A stretch of DNA of 64,000 nt from Rapidithrix thailandica (lineage in GTDB: Bacteria > Bacteroidota > Bacteroidia > Cytophagales > Flammeovirgaceae), in NCBI RefSeq assembly GCF_039710355.1, contig NZ_JBDKWZ010000023.1:1-64000 (forward strand), written 5' to 3'. Position numbers and translations under genes: made by a program. Under the pieces are notes generated by a model, which was not told the DNA's origin, did not search any database, and saw only the letters and a list, made by a program, of their open reading frames with translations. Below are positions 26,979-35,502 of the stretch, in pieces. Positions within the stretch are counted from its first letter, which is position 1. Every line of letters starts with the position of its first letter.

Positions 26979-28109
26979 TTAGAGTTTACTCAAATCAAAA
27001 AGTTTCCCATAGTGCTCTTCCATTATCAGGTAAGGATCGTCCGTGTGAGTGACTTCTCGTATATTAATTAGGCTGGTTTTGCTCATCATCCGCAACATTT
27101 GTCTTCTTTCACACTTTACGGCCTTGCCATCTTTCATTTTCATTCCGGCCACAAACGCACTTCTTCCGTGGGCACACAAATGATTATTCAAAAAGACTAA
27201 GTCGCCTGCATCGGGCACAAAGCTGTTATAAATTAAGGCTTTTGATTTTTCCCAAAAATCCAACAGATGATTCAATGCTCTCGGACTTTGTTTTACCTTT
27301 TCATTAAAAATCTGCTCTGCCGCATCAAATCGCATAAAGGGCCATTTTTTGTTCCCATAGAAAATAGACGTCAGCTCTTCACTTGTTTCATCATTGTCAA
27401 CATCATAGTTTGCATCTTTGGGGCATTTATATATCGGCTCAAAGAGCTCCTGCATTTTATTTTCCATCGAACCATGAGACCTGATGGAATACAAGGAGGA
27501 AGGCACTTCTTCTTCGTTGCGCAAGTATAATAAGCTGATAAAATCGGCTTGATTATATAAAAAGGCATCTTCCGTATGAACATAAAGATCCGTTTTGGAA
27601 CCGGAGCCCGTTTGTGTGTACTCCATACCTGCATCAGGTATAATGGCGTGCATAATTCCCCCTCCTTTTCTTTGCGCAAAATATTGAACGGGTTTGGAGG
27701 GAATCGCCCCATGCAATAGCGAACAAATAAACCCGTAATTTTTAAGCTTTCGATAGTCGGTTTCTTGCCAACGTGCCGGGGTTTTGCCTAAGACCTCCTG
27801 ATCAACATCTACTAAGCCTCTAAAAACAATGGCACCGTATTGACTTGCCGAAAAGTCGGCACCAAAACTACTCAGGATATTAGTAATCCGCTCCGGAAGC
27901 AGTTGAAAGGCGTATATATGGATTTTTGAAATAAAATTAGGATTTTCATAGCTGTCAAAAGATCGTGACAGAAGGCCTCCTATCCCCATGATGATGTTTC
28001 GCTCTTTGGGTTGAATATCTATAATTAATGGAGAGGTAGGAGGCGTAATAATTTCAGAATCATTGAAGGATTCGTGTTCATGTATTTCTGAGTAACTGAT
28101 AACTTTCAT
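26979..28109 (-). CDS. Fe(II)/2-oxoglutarate dioxygenase, clavaminate synthase-like (VioC/AsnO type)
   Basis: A 376-residue non-haem iron oxygenase of the TauD superfamily, in the branch that beta-hydroxylates amino acids or their peptidyl forms. The iron ligands are His178-x-Glu180 (VHTEDAFLYNQ) and His314 (CAHGRSAF). The Glu in place of Asp is typical of the VioC/AsnO group. Arg residues at 335-340 would bind 2-oxoglutarate. It is the first gene of the leftward arm and is followed 13 bases later by the TonB receptor, so it is made together with uptake proteins. It may hydroxylate a siderophore precursor (for example an amino-acid or diamine unit), adding an extra oxygen for iron binding. 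The substrate is inferred only from context. Confidence 0.82.
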   Translation of the reverse strand: MKVISYSEIHEHESFNDSEIITPPTSPLIIDIQPKERNIIMGIGGLLSRSFDSYENPNFISKIHIYAFQLLPERITNILSSFGADFSASQYGAIVFRGLVDVDQEVLGKTPARWQETDYRKLKNYGFICSLLHGAIPSKPVQYFAQRKGGGIMHAIIPDAGMEYTQTGSGSKTDLYVHTEDAFLYNQADFISLLYLRNEEEVPSSLYSIRSHGSMENKMQELFEPIYKCPKDANYDVDNDETSEELTSIFYGNKKWPFMRFDAAEQIFNEKVKQSPRALNHLLDFWEKSKALIYNSFVPDAGDLVFLNNHLCAHGRSAFVAGMKMKDGKAVKCERRQMLRMMSKTSLINIREVTHTDDPYLIMEEHYGKLFDLSKL

Positions 28110-28513
28110 GAGTGTACATTAATTTAAATATGGTCATGGATTTGAATTCTAATAGCAGTTGAGTTAATTAGATAGTAGCGCTCACTAAACTTGATTATAC
28201 AGTGGCAAAGCATTTTTTTTAGAACTTGTTATGTTCTACCCGATGGATTTCCACTACCGGCCGAAAATATATTTTCAGCTAAAAAAAGATACAGATTTTT
28301 TTTTACCTTTATTATCATAAATGATTAATTTTCAATTCCTTAAAAAAGGAAACAAAGCGCTTAAACACTGTATTACTATGAGCTTCTGTAAAAGAAAATA
28401 CCCCCCTCTGAATTTCTTCTTTAGAGGATAACCTTCTCCTTTTTTAGTTAACATGTGGTTGGTTCGCCCAAAAGCATACAGTTTCATTCAGTGCAATAAA
28501 TATTACTTACCTT

Positions 28514-28526
28514 GGGGTATTACCCC
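28514..28526. promoter_or_regulatory. Short perfect palindrome, possible operator
   Basis: GGGGTATTACCCC is a perfect palindrome in an otherwise AT-rich control region, about 70 bases before the first tandem promoter. It could be an operator for an unidentified regulator of the siderophore arms. No further copy was noticed in the window. Confidence 0.25.
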
Positions 28527-28582
28527 TCTTTTGATGTAGTCTGAAGAATGGGGAGAATTTTATAGGGCAATAATATTAAATT

Positions 28583-28616
28583 TTATTTAGACTTAATAAA
28601 AATAATTTTACTTTTG
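28583..28616 (+). promoter_or_regulatory. Putative iron-controlled promoter, copy 1
   Basis: The imperfect inverted repeat TTATTT...AAATAA (28583-28605) covers the -33 region. TACTTTTG (28609-28616), an exact TAnnTTTG match, follows with about 19 bases from TTTA (28586-28589). AT-rich inverted repeats of this size over promoters of iron-uptake genes suggest a Fur-like operator. The site is repeated 91 bases further on. Confidence 0.45.
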
Positions 28617-28673
28617 GAAAAATTCACTACTACTTAAAAGGTATGGCGCAATATTATTTATTTTTTTTAATTT

Positions 28674-28706
28674 TTATTTAGACTTATTAAAAATAATTAT
28701 ACTTTT
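28674..28706 (+). promoter_or_regulatory. Putative iron-controlled promoter, copy 2
   Basis: A second copy of the preceding unit: the inverted repeat at 28674-28696 and TACTTTTG at 28699-28706, 18 bases after TTTA (28677-28680). About 40 of 46 bases agree with copy 1. Both copies point right, toward the nitroreductase and biosynthetic genes, leaving a leader of over 500 bases. Confidence 0.45.
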
Positions 28707-29245
28707 GAAAAAAATTCAGCAGCTGAATAGCGATTACCGAATAAAAACAAGAATGGGGAGGCCTTTAGGCTTTTAAATGTTTTTTGTACAAAAAGACTTA
28801 CCAAGGAATTGGAGTATACAACCTTTATTATTCTCAAAAAATGACAAGGTATCCAAAAGGGGTCGTTTCGAAGTTTTTTAAGGAATAGAAACGTTGAAAT
28901 CACTTCAAAAAAACAACACTTCATTATTTTGAGGTGATGTTTAGGCTAACAATAGCCATCATTTACCACAGCTTACTATTGTCATTGAATTAAGAAAATT
29001 GCTGCACCGGCTGATGCGGATTGTATGCCTTTACAACCTCATGTGCCGATGCCCTATAACCTTCAATGAAGGCATTACTCATAAAGATCTTTTTCAGGGT
29101 GCTGAAAGAAGAGTTGACAAAGGTGATGCGGACAAGGCATTTCCAGTACCCGGCTAAACCTCTATTTTGGGGTATACTTTTTATAAAAATCACTGACAAC
29201 AAAATACTAACCTATTGATCATTACTCTAAACCAAAAAACGATCG

Positions 29246-29875
29246 ATGAACACGAATGAAAAGGAATTTTTTTCTGCTCCCACTATAAATGAGTACAACA
29301 CGGTAACAGATCTAATTCGTAAACGCAGAAGTATTTATGCGGATGAGTTTATAAAAAAAGATATTACCGATGATCTTCTCAAAGAAATTCTGACCAATGC
29401 TACTTGGGCGCCTACCCATAAGATGACGGAGCCCTGGAGATTTTTAGTATTTAAAGAGAAGCGGCTTGAAGAACTGGGTATTTTTTTGGCAGAATATTAC
29501 AGTGATTATTATTCTGAAAAACTTCCTGAGGACCAGGCGATTGAAAAATACAACTTCCTGCTTAACTATCCCTTAAATGCCGCCTGTGTTATTGGGATTA
29601 TCCTCGTACGCAATCCTAAACTAAAACTTCCGGAATGGGAAGAAATCGCGGCAGTTTCGTCTGCCGTGCAAAATATGGCTTTAACCTGTACAGCCTATGG
29701 CTTGGGAGGCTATTGGAGTACGCCCCAAGGGGCAATCGACTTTGTAGAAAAATTCGGTTTAAACGAGCATGAAAAATCATTGGGGCTTTTTTATATCGGT
29801 CATTTTGACCAAGCAAGCCACCGCTCTGCCAAAAAGAGAACCCAACTAGATAAAAAGGTGACTTGGCTAAGTTAA
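29246..29875 (+). CDS. Nitroreductase-family FMN oxidoreductase
   Basis: A 209-residue flavoprotein of the nitroreductase superfamily. Signatures are the FMN-binding RKRRSIYAD near the N-terminus, ATWAPTHKMTEPWRF (about 52-66), and the C-terminal GLGGYWSTPQGAIDFVEKFGL. Such enzymes use NAD(P)H to reduce quinones, nitro compounds or flavins. It is the first rightward gene after the putative iron-controlled promoters, 250 bases before the decarboxylase. It might reduce ferric siderophore or supply reduced flavin to the N-hydroxylase, but it could also be an unrelated neighbour. Confidence 0.85.
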   Translation: MNTNEKEFFSAPTINEYNTVTDLIRKRRSIYADEFIKKDITDDLLKEILTNATWAPTHKMTEPWRFLVFKEKRLEELGIFLAEYYSDYYSEKLPEDQAIEKYNFLLNYPLNAACVIGIILVRNPKLKLPEWEEIAAVSSAVQNMALTCTAYGLGGYWSTPQGAIDFVEKFGLNEHEKSLGLFYIGHFDQASHRSAKKRTQLDKKVTWLS

Positions 29876-30127
29876 ACTTAGCTCTAAGATGCTTTTAACG
29901 GAATCAAGAAAACACTTTTATACCTCATAAAGAGGCCAGAACGGCTAATGTATGCCATAAGCATGAGCTCAGAAGGAGAAAATATACTTATTTTCAACCA
30001 TTGATCTCATGTTCAGCATCATAATAGTTTTTCTGTTCGCCTTTTTTCGCTTGCCCCACAACGTGGGAAAGAATTATAAAATTACTTAAGACAAAACCTA
30101 TACGGCAAAATCAAATTACACTTAAAC

Positions 30128-31648
30128 ATGGATCATGAAGCTCTTACACCAGCAGAACCTTTGGCTAGAAGGACTAGTCCTTCTTATGAGGATATATTTT
30201 ACGAAGGGTCTGAAAAAGAATATCGAAAAGCGATACAAATTGCCAGGGAATACGTTTCTCAATTTTTGCAAAAAAATACGACTCCTTTCAGTGGTATAAA
30301 ACCCGCCAACCTATCGGCTATAATTAATGAAATTGATTTTGATACTCCTTTGGAGAGTTATGAAAGTCTTTTTGAAGAAGTAAAAGCAATATATGTCGAT
30401 CACGCCACGGCTTTTCACCTTCCTGGCTATATCGCTCACTTAAATTGTCCTGTGGCGATTCCGGCCCTTGCCGCAGAAGTGTTGATCAGTGCGATTAACT
30501 CCTCTCAGGATACCTATGACCAGAGTGCGGGAGGGACATTTATAGAGCGTAAATTAATTAACTGGACGGGAAAGCAAATTGGCTTTGACCAGAACTGCGA
30601 TGGCATTTTTAATGCGGGCGGATCTCAAAGTAACCTCATGGGGCTTTTATTAGCCAGGGATTATTATGCGCTAACGCATTTAAAACACACTATAAAATTA
30701 GCGGGAAATCCGCCCGAAGCCACAAAGTTCAGAGTGTTTGTTTCGGATAAATCGCACTTTAGTAATTTGAAAAATGCCTCTATTATGGGGTTGGGAGAGC
30801 AAGCGATTATCAAGATAAAAACCGACCGTAGCTTTAGAATGCACCCCGGCCGTTTGGAGGATGCCATACTGAAAGAGAGACAATCGGGGAATATTCCCAT
30901 TGCCATAATCGGAACAGCCGGCACAACGGATTTTGGAAATATAGATCCGCTAGCTGATTTAGCAAACCTCGCCAAGACCTATGGCTTGTGGTATCATATC
31001 GATGCCGCCTATGGTTGCGGCCTGTTACTCACGGATAAGTACAGGCATTTATTAAACGGCATCGAATTGGCAGATTCGGTAACCATAGACTACCACAAAT
31101 CCTTTTTTCAGCCGATCAGCAGTAGTGCATTTATAGTCAAAAATAAATTGCATCTCAATATTATTAAACACCATGCGGATTATCTCAACCCTCCCGAACA
31201 AGATTATGAGGAGTTGCCGGCTCAAATAAACAAGTCCATAACACAGAGTACGCGCAGGTTTGATGCACTGAAGCTTTGGTGTACTTTAAGACTGATGGGC
31301 AAAGAGAAGTTAGGCGATTATACCAACAGAATTATAGAAGCGGCTAAGGAAACCGCCATCATGATGGATGCCGATGATGATTTTGACTTGCTAAGCCATT
31401 CGGATATGGGCGCATTGGTTTTTCGCTATTCCCCCAAACACAGCAAGGGTTATGATGTATGTAAAATGAATGAAAACATCAAAAAAGCGATGTTTTTTGA
31501 AGGAAAAGCCCTTGTAGCCAGTACGAAGGTAAACGGTGAATTTTACCTGAAATTCACCATGACAAACCCTATCACCACAGCGAATCACACCAGAAATATA
31601 CTAAACATCATCAAGAAACATGGACAGAATTATTTGCAATCAATCTGA
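30128..31648 (+). CDS. PLP-dependent group II decarboxylase (diamine-forming, siderophore pathway)
   Basis: A 506-residue pyridoxal-phosphate enzyme of the glutamate/2,4-diaminobutyrate/lysine decarboxylase group. The cofactor lysine is Lys324 in SVTIDYHKSFFQP. His210 (SDKSHFS) would stack on the ring and Asp292 (YHIDAAYG) would pair with its nitrogen. In NIS siderophore loci this enzyme makes 1,3-diaminopropane, putrescine or cadaverine as a backbone. No diaminobutyrate aminotransferase gene is seen, so ornithine or lysine is at least as likely a substrate as diaminobutyrate. The 3' end overlaps the next gene by 29 bases, showing tight coupling to the synthetase. Confidence 0.88.
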   Translation: MDHEALTPAEPLARRTSPSYEDIFYEGSEKEYRKAIQIAREYVSQFLQKNTTPFSGIKPANLSAIINEIDFDTPLESYESLFEEVKAIYVDHATAFHLPGYIAHLNCPVAIPALAAEVLISAINSSQDTYDQSAGGTFIERKLINWTGKQIGFDQNCDGIFNAGGSQSNLMGLLLARDYYALTHLKHTIKLAGNPPEATKFRVFVSDKSHFSNLKNASIMGLGEQAIIKIKTDRSFRMHPGRLEDAILKERQSGNIPIAIIGTAGTTDFGNIDPLADLANLAKTYGLWYHIDAAYGCGLLLTDKYRHLLNGIELADSVTIDYHKSFFQPISSSAFIVKNKLHLNIIKHHADYLNPPEQDYEELPAQINKSITQSTRRFDALKLWCTLRLMGKEKLGDYTNRIIEAAKETAIMMDADDDFDLLSHSDMGALVFRYSPKHSKGYDVCKMNENIKKAMFFEGKALVASTKVNGEFYLKFTMTNPITTANHTRNILNIIKKHGQNYLQSI

Positions 31649-34076
31649 TATTCGTACAGCGGCAGAGGAAATCAACTATACCATACTGATCAACAGTTGT
31701 TGTAGAGAGTTTGCCAACAGTACTTTTTACTATGGAAGCCCGAAATATGACGAGGTTCTGGGCAAGTACTTCGATGAAACTGGCCATCAACTACATCTTA
31801 AAATTGATTTTCCGGAGGGCATAGAGGTATATGTTCCTCTCAAATATGCCTCTGAAAGCGGAAGGCATCAATATTATTTTCCGGTAGTCGAGCGCAACTT
31901 ATCTACCGATGAACTGAGAGTGATCGATATGGACCGCTTTTTAGAATTGGTGACTTCCCAGGCGTTAACCGCACATCCGGATGCAACGGTAGAAAACAGT
32001 AAAGAGCGGCTTCATAATAGCGTTGATAATATTGAGAAATACTTGACGCACTTTTATGAAAACAAACTAAAAGTGAACAAGGCTGAAATGAATTTCATTG
32101 AAGCCGAACAGTTACTTGCCATCGGCCATCATGCACATCCACTGACCAAAGGAAGATCAGGTTTTTCCGGAAAAGAACTTTTTACTTACTCTCCGGAAAC
32201 CGGTGGAAGATTCAAACTTCATTATTTTCTGATCCATCCCACCTGCGTTACCGAAAGAAATGTAGAAGAGCAATGCTTTTCGGAGATTTTTAGAGAAGAC
32301 TTGCTGAAACATGCCGATACGAATGTACTTGGGCTGTTAAACGAAAATCCCGAATGGAAGGTAGTACCCGCTCACCCCTGGGAAGCCCAGTACTTGTTGC
32401 AAGAGCCATTGGTACAAGAGATGATCGCCAATGAGGCGTTGTATGATTTAGGAGCTTGGGGAGCACTCTATACGCCTACCTCCTCGGTCAGGACGGTGTA
32501 TAATGAAGAAAGCGATTGGATGTTTAAGTTTTCGCTGCATGTAAAAATAACCAGTGCGGAACGGGTAAACTACTTGCATGAACTGCATAGAGGGCATGAT
32601 TTTGCCCGGTTATTGGCAACGGAACTAGGTCAAAAGTTAAAAAATCAATTTGACTACATAAATTTTATTACTGACCCGGGCTTTATCTCAGTGGCTTACA
32701 AAGGCAGGGTAATCAATGGCTTTAATACCTCTATCCGGAAAAATCCTTTTAAAGGAGAGTTTGCCAATAAAAATGTTTCCCTATTAGCTTCCATATTCCA
32801 AGACGAAGTGTTGGGAGAAAAATCAAGAATGGCAAACATTATAGAAGAAGCGGCCAAACGTAAAAAACAGCCTGTACAAGAAGTGGCCCTCGCATGGTTT
32901 GAAGCCTATATCGAATTGGTAGTGCCCGCCACTGTGACTATTTTCAGTGAATTCGGAATTGCCTGCGAATTACACCAGCAAAATGTATTGGTGGAGTTTG
33001 ATGACGACTTATTTCCAGCAAAAATCCATATCCGGGATAACCAAAGTTTCCTTTATCGAAAAAGCCGGGAAAAAGCATTAACGGCCTTGGTACCGGACCT
33101 GGCAACACAGGGCAACGCGTTTATCCGGGACGAACGGTTGCTCGACCTGATCTCCCATTATTTTCTCGTGAGTAACCTTGCAGCGCTGGTTAATGTGATG
33201 GGCGCAACCGGATTAGTAAAAGAGCAGACGCTGGTAGAGCTATGGTATAAAAAAGTAGTTGATTTAAAAGATGAGGACGAAACCGGTTTGGTGGATTACC
33301 TCTTAAATAATCGATACTGGAAAGTAAAAGGAAATCTTATTACTGCTCTTCTTAATGTAGATGGAGGAGAAGCGCCAGCTTCGGTAGTGATGGTCAATTA
33401 TCCTAACTTGTTACATCTCCGTTTTTTCTCCAGGCAATTAATTTTTCCCCAACCTGACGAAGTCATTTACAGTCGCTATTTTCCTAAAGAAGAGGTCACC
33501 ATTCGTATCCGGCCCATCGACCTGGAGCGTGACTTGGAAATGTTGCATGAATGGTTTCACAGAGACCATGCTAAGAAGATATGGAAAATGGACTGGCCTA
33601 TTCGCGAACTGGAGGTGTATTACAGAACCATGCTGGCAGGCAATGCGCTCAGCAGCTATATAGGCGAGGCAAATGGAGTGCCTACCTGTAATTTTGAAGT
33701 GTATTGGGCTACCAGAGACCTGGTTGGGGATTACTATGACGTATTGCCTTCCGATTATGGTACCCACCAGTTTATCGCTCCTACGGACCCCAAGAAAAAA
33801 TATGTTTCGCCTTTTACCCAATGCATGGTTGACTATGTATTTGCACAACCTGAGGTAGGTAAAATGGTGGGCGAAGGAGCCGTAGATTCTCTGGCTTCCA
33901 TGATGAACAAGGCCCATGTGGGCTTTAAAATAGAAAAAGTCATTGAAATGCCACATAAAAAAGCAAACCTCAATTTTTGCTACAGAGAATGGTATTGGGC
34001 TAAATTCCCACAAAACAAAAACATTGTCATCAGTCCTGTCGCAGAGAAATCAACAGAATTAGTTTCCCATGAATAG
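31620..34076 (+). CDS. Fused IucA/IucC-type NIS synthetase and GNAT acyltransferase
   Basis: An 818-residue bifunctional siderophore enzyme. Residues about 1-610 form an NRPS-independent siderophore synthetase. Motifs include GHHAHPLTKGRSGFS (ATP-binding region), VVPAHPWEAQYLL, TPTSSVRTV and the C-terminal palm with ELHQQNVLVEFD and KIHIRDNQ. Residues about 625-800 are an IucB/RhbD-like acyl-CoA N-acyltransferase (IRPIDLERDLEMLHEWFH ... HVGFKIEKVIEMPHKKANLNFCYRE). The fusion would couple acylation of the N-hydroxylated amine with condensation onto citrate or a dicarboxylate. It overlaps the decarboxylase by 29 bases and the hydroxylase by 8, so the three are translated as a unit. Confidence 0.9.
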   Translation: MDRIICNQSDIRTAAEEINYTILINSCCREFANSTFYYGSPKYDEVLGKYFDETGHQLHLKIDFPEGIEVYVPLKYASESGRHQYYFPVVERNLSTDELRVIDMDRFLELVTSQALTAHPDATVENSKERLHNSVDNIEKYLTHFYENKLKVNKAEMNFIEAEQLLAIGHHAHPLTKGRSGFSGKELFTYSPETGGRFKLHYFLIHPTCVTERNVEEQCFSEIFREDLLKHADTNVLGLLNENPEWKVVPAHPWEAQYLLQEPLVQEMIANEALYDLGAWGALYTPTSSVRTVYNEESDWMFKFSLHVKITSAERVNYLHELHRGHDFARLLATELGQKLKNQFDYINFITDPGFISVAYKGRVINGFNTSIRKNPFKGEFANKNVSLLASIFQDEVLGEKSRMANIIEEAAKRKKQPVQEVALAWFEAYIELVVPATVTIFSEFGIACELHQQNVLVEFDDDLFPAKIHIRDNQSFLYRKSREKALTALVPDLATQGNAFIRDERLLDLISHYFLVSNLAALVNVMGATGLVKEQTLVELWYKKVVDLKDEDETGLVDYLLNNRYWKVKGNLITALLNVDGGEAPASVVMVNYPNLLHLRFFSRQLIFPQPDEVIYSRYFPKEEVTIRIRPIDLERDLEMLHEWFHRDHAKKIWKMDWPIRELEVYYRTMLAGNALSSYIGEANGVPTCNFEVYWATRDLVGDYYDVLPSDYGTHQFIAPTDPKKKYVSPFTQCMVDYVFAQPEVGKMVGEGAVDSLASMMNKAHVGFKIEKVIEMPHKKANLNFCYREWYWAKFPQNKNIVISPVAEKSTELVSHE

Positions 34077-35388
34077 CAAAAAACCATACTCAATAGCCGG
34101 TGTAGGCATCGGCCCGTTTAATCTGGGTTTAGCCGCATTGTTGGAGCCTGTGCAGGAGGTGTCTGCCGTTTTTTTTGACCAGGCAGATACATTTGACTGG
34201 CACCCCGGATTAATGCTGGACTATGTAACTCTTCAGACTCCGTTTTTATGCGATTGCGTGTCAATGGCTGACCCTACCAGCCCCTATAGCTTTCTCAATT
34301 TTTTGAAGCAATCCGGAAGGTTATACAAATTTTTCATTCGAGAAAATTTCTTCATCCTTAGAAAAGAATATAACCTTTATTGTAAGTGGGTATCCGAACA
34401 GTTGGCCAGCTGTAAGTTCTCTCACCAAGTGTCTTCCATACAATACGAAGAGGGTTTATATGCCATAACGGTAAACAATCTTAGCCATAAGACTAAAGAA
34501 GTTTATTATGCGGAAAAACTGGTATTGGGTACAGGCACCCGCCCCTCCGTTCCCGGGTTTATCACGGAGGAGATGACAGATCGTGTTTTTCATACCGCAA
34601 ATTACCTGTACAAAAAGGAAGAATTGCTCCGCAGCAACTCGGTAACCATTATAGGTTCCGGGCAAAGCGCTGCGGAGGTGTTTTATGATCTTCTGCAACA
34701 AAAGCGCGATGACCTTAAATTAAGTTGGTACACAAGGCCCGACAGGTTCTTCCCCATGGAATACGCTAAGCTCACCTTAGAATTGACCTCCCCGGATTTT
34801 GTGGATTATTTCTATAATATGCCTGCTGAGATGCGGAGAAAAATATTATCGACCCAATTGGCTCAATTTAAGGGCATTAACTACGATCTCATCAATGAGA
34901 TCTATGATACTTTGTATATGATGAGTGTCGGTGACAAAGACATAAATGTAAAGATACAGCCTACTAGTCAACTCGATCATATCCGGAAAAACCTCGATAA
35001 CTCGTATACATTGGAATTCACACAGGTAGAGCAGAGTAGAAAATTTGAAAGTACCAGTGAATTTGTGGTATTAGGAACGGGGTACAAATACGAAGAACCC
35101 GATTTTCTTCAAGGCATCAAAGACCGCATTGCCCGCAAAGACAACGGGCTATTTGATGTGGGAAGAAACTACTCCATAGGGTGCAATGCCAACGATATTT
35201 TTGTGCAAAATGCAGAGGTGCATACCCACAGTTTAATATCTACCGACTTGGGGATGGGAGCTTACCGCAATTCATACATCATTAATCAAATTACCGGCAG
35301 AGAGGTCTATCAAATAGAAAAACGCATTGCTTTTCAGGATTTTGGAGTCGAAAAGCAGGCAGAAGTACCCTTGGAGATGCTCTCCTAA
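34069..35388 (+). CDS. IucD/SidA-type amine N-monooxygenase (hydroxamate-forming)
   Basis: A 439-residue flavin monooxygenase that hydroxylates the terminal amine of lysine, ornithine or a diamine. The FAD motif is GVGIGPFNLGLA (11-22) and the NADPH motif is IIGSGQSAAEVF (194-205). The family segment HPGLMLDYVTLQTPFLCD is at 45-62 and the late TGYKYEEPDF motif is near 345. It overlaps the fused synthetase by 8 bases. With the acyltransferase domain it would make the hydroxamate groups that bind iron. Whether it acts before or after decarboxylation cannot be decided from sequence. The N-terminal region lacks a signal peptide. Confidence 0.92.
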   Translation: MNSKKPYSIAGVGIGPFNLGLAALLEPVQEVSAVFFDQADTFDWHPGLMLDYVTLQTPFLCDCVSMADPTSPYSFLNFLKQSGRLYKFFIRENFFILRKEYNLYCKWVSEQLASCKFSHQVSSIQYEEGLYAITVNNLSHKTKEVYYAEKLVLGTGTRPSVPGFITEEMTDRVFHTANYLYKKEELLRSNSVTIIGSGQSAAEVFYDLLQQKRDDLKLSWYTRPDRFFPMEYAKLTLELTSPDFVDYFYNMPAEMRRKILSTQLAQFKGINYDLINEIYDTLYMMSVGDKDINVKIQPTSQLDHIRKNLDNSYTLEFTQVEQSRKFESTSEFVVLGTGYKYEEPDFLQGIKDRIARKDNGLFDVGRNYSIGCNANDIFVQNAEVHTHSLISTDLGMGAYRNSYIINQITGREVYQIEKRIAFQDFGVEKQAEVPLEMLS

Positions 35389-35502
35389 ATGATTCGGCTG
35401 TATGGCTTTCATAGTGGCCGTAAGACTTCATTGTATAAGCGCAAACGAGAGCCTCCGAGAAGGATCCGGCTATTTTAAACCTCTTTTGTAAATTTTAAAA
35501 AT

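Larger units (their letters stand above)
28110..29245. other. Long divergent control region of the siderophore locus
   Basis: This is an AT-rich stretch of 1.1 kb between the leftward dioxygenase and the rightward nitroreductase. It contains a palindrome (28514-28526) and two tandem promoter/operator-like repeats (28583-28616, 28674-28706). Minus-strand frames at 28697-28924 and 28990-29202 have no recognisable product. A promoter for the leftward arm was not found. Confidence 0.5.

Noticed and set aside
28697..29202. Two minus-strand frames in the siderophore control region
   Set aside because: No recognisable family and one overlaps the second tandem promoter; kept only as part of the control region.
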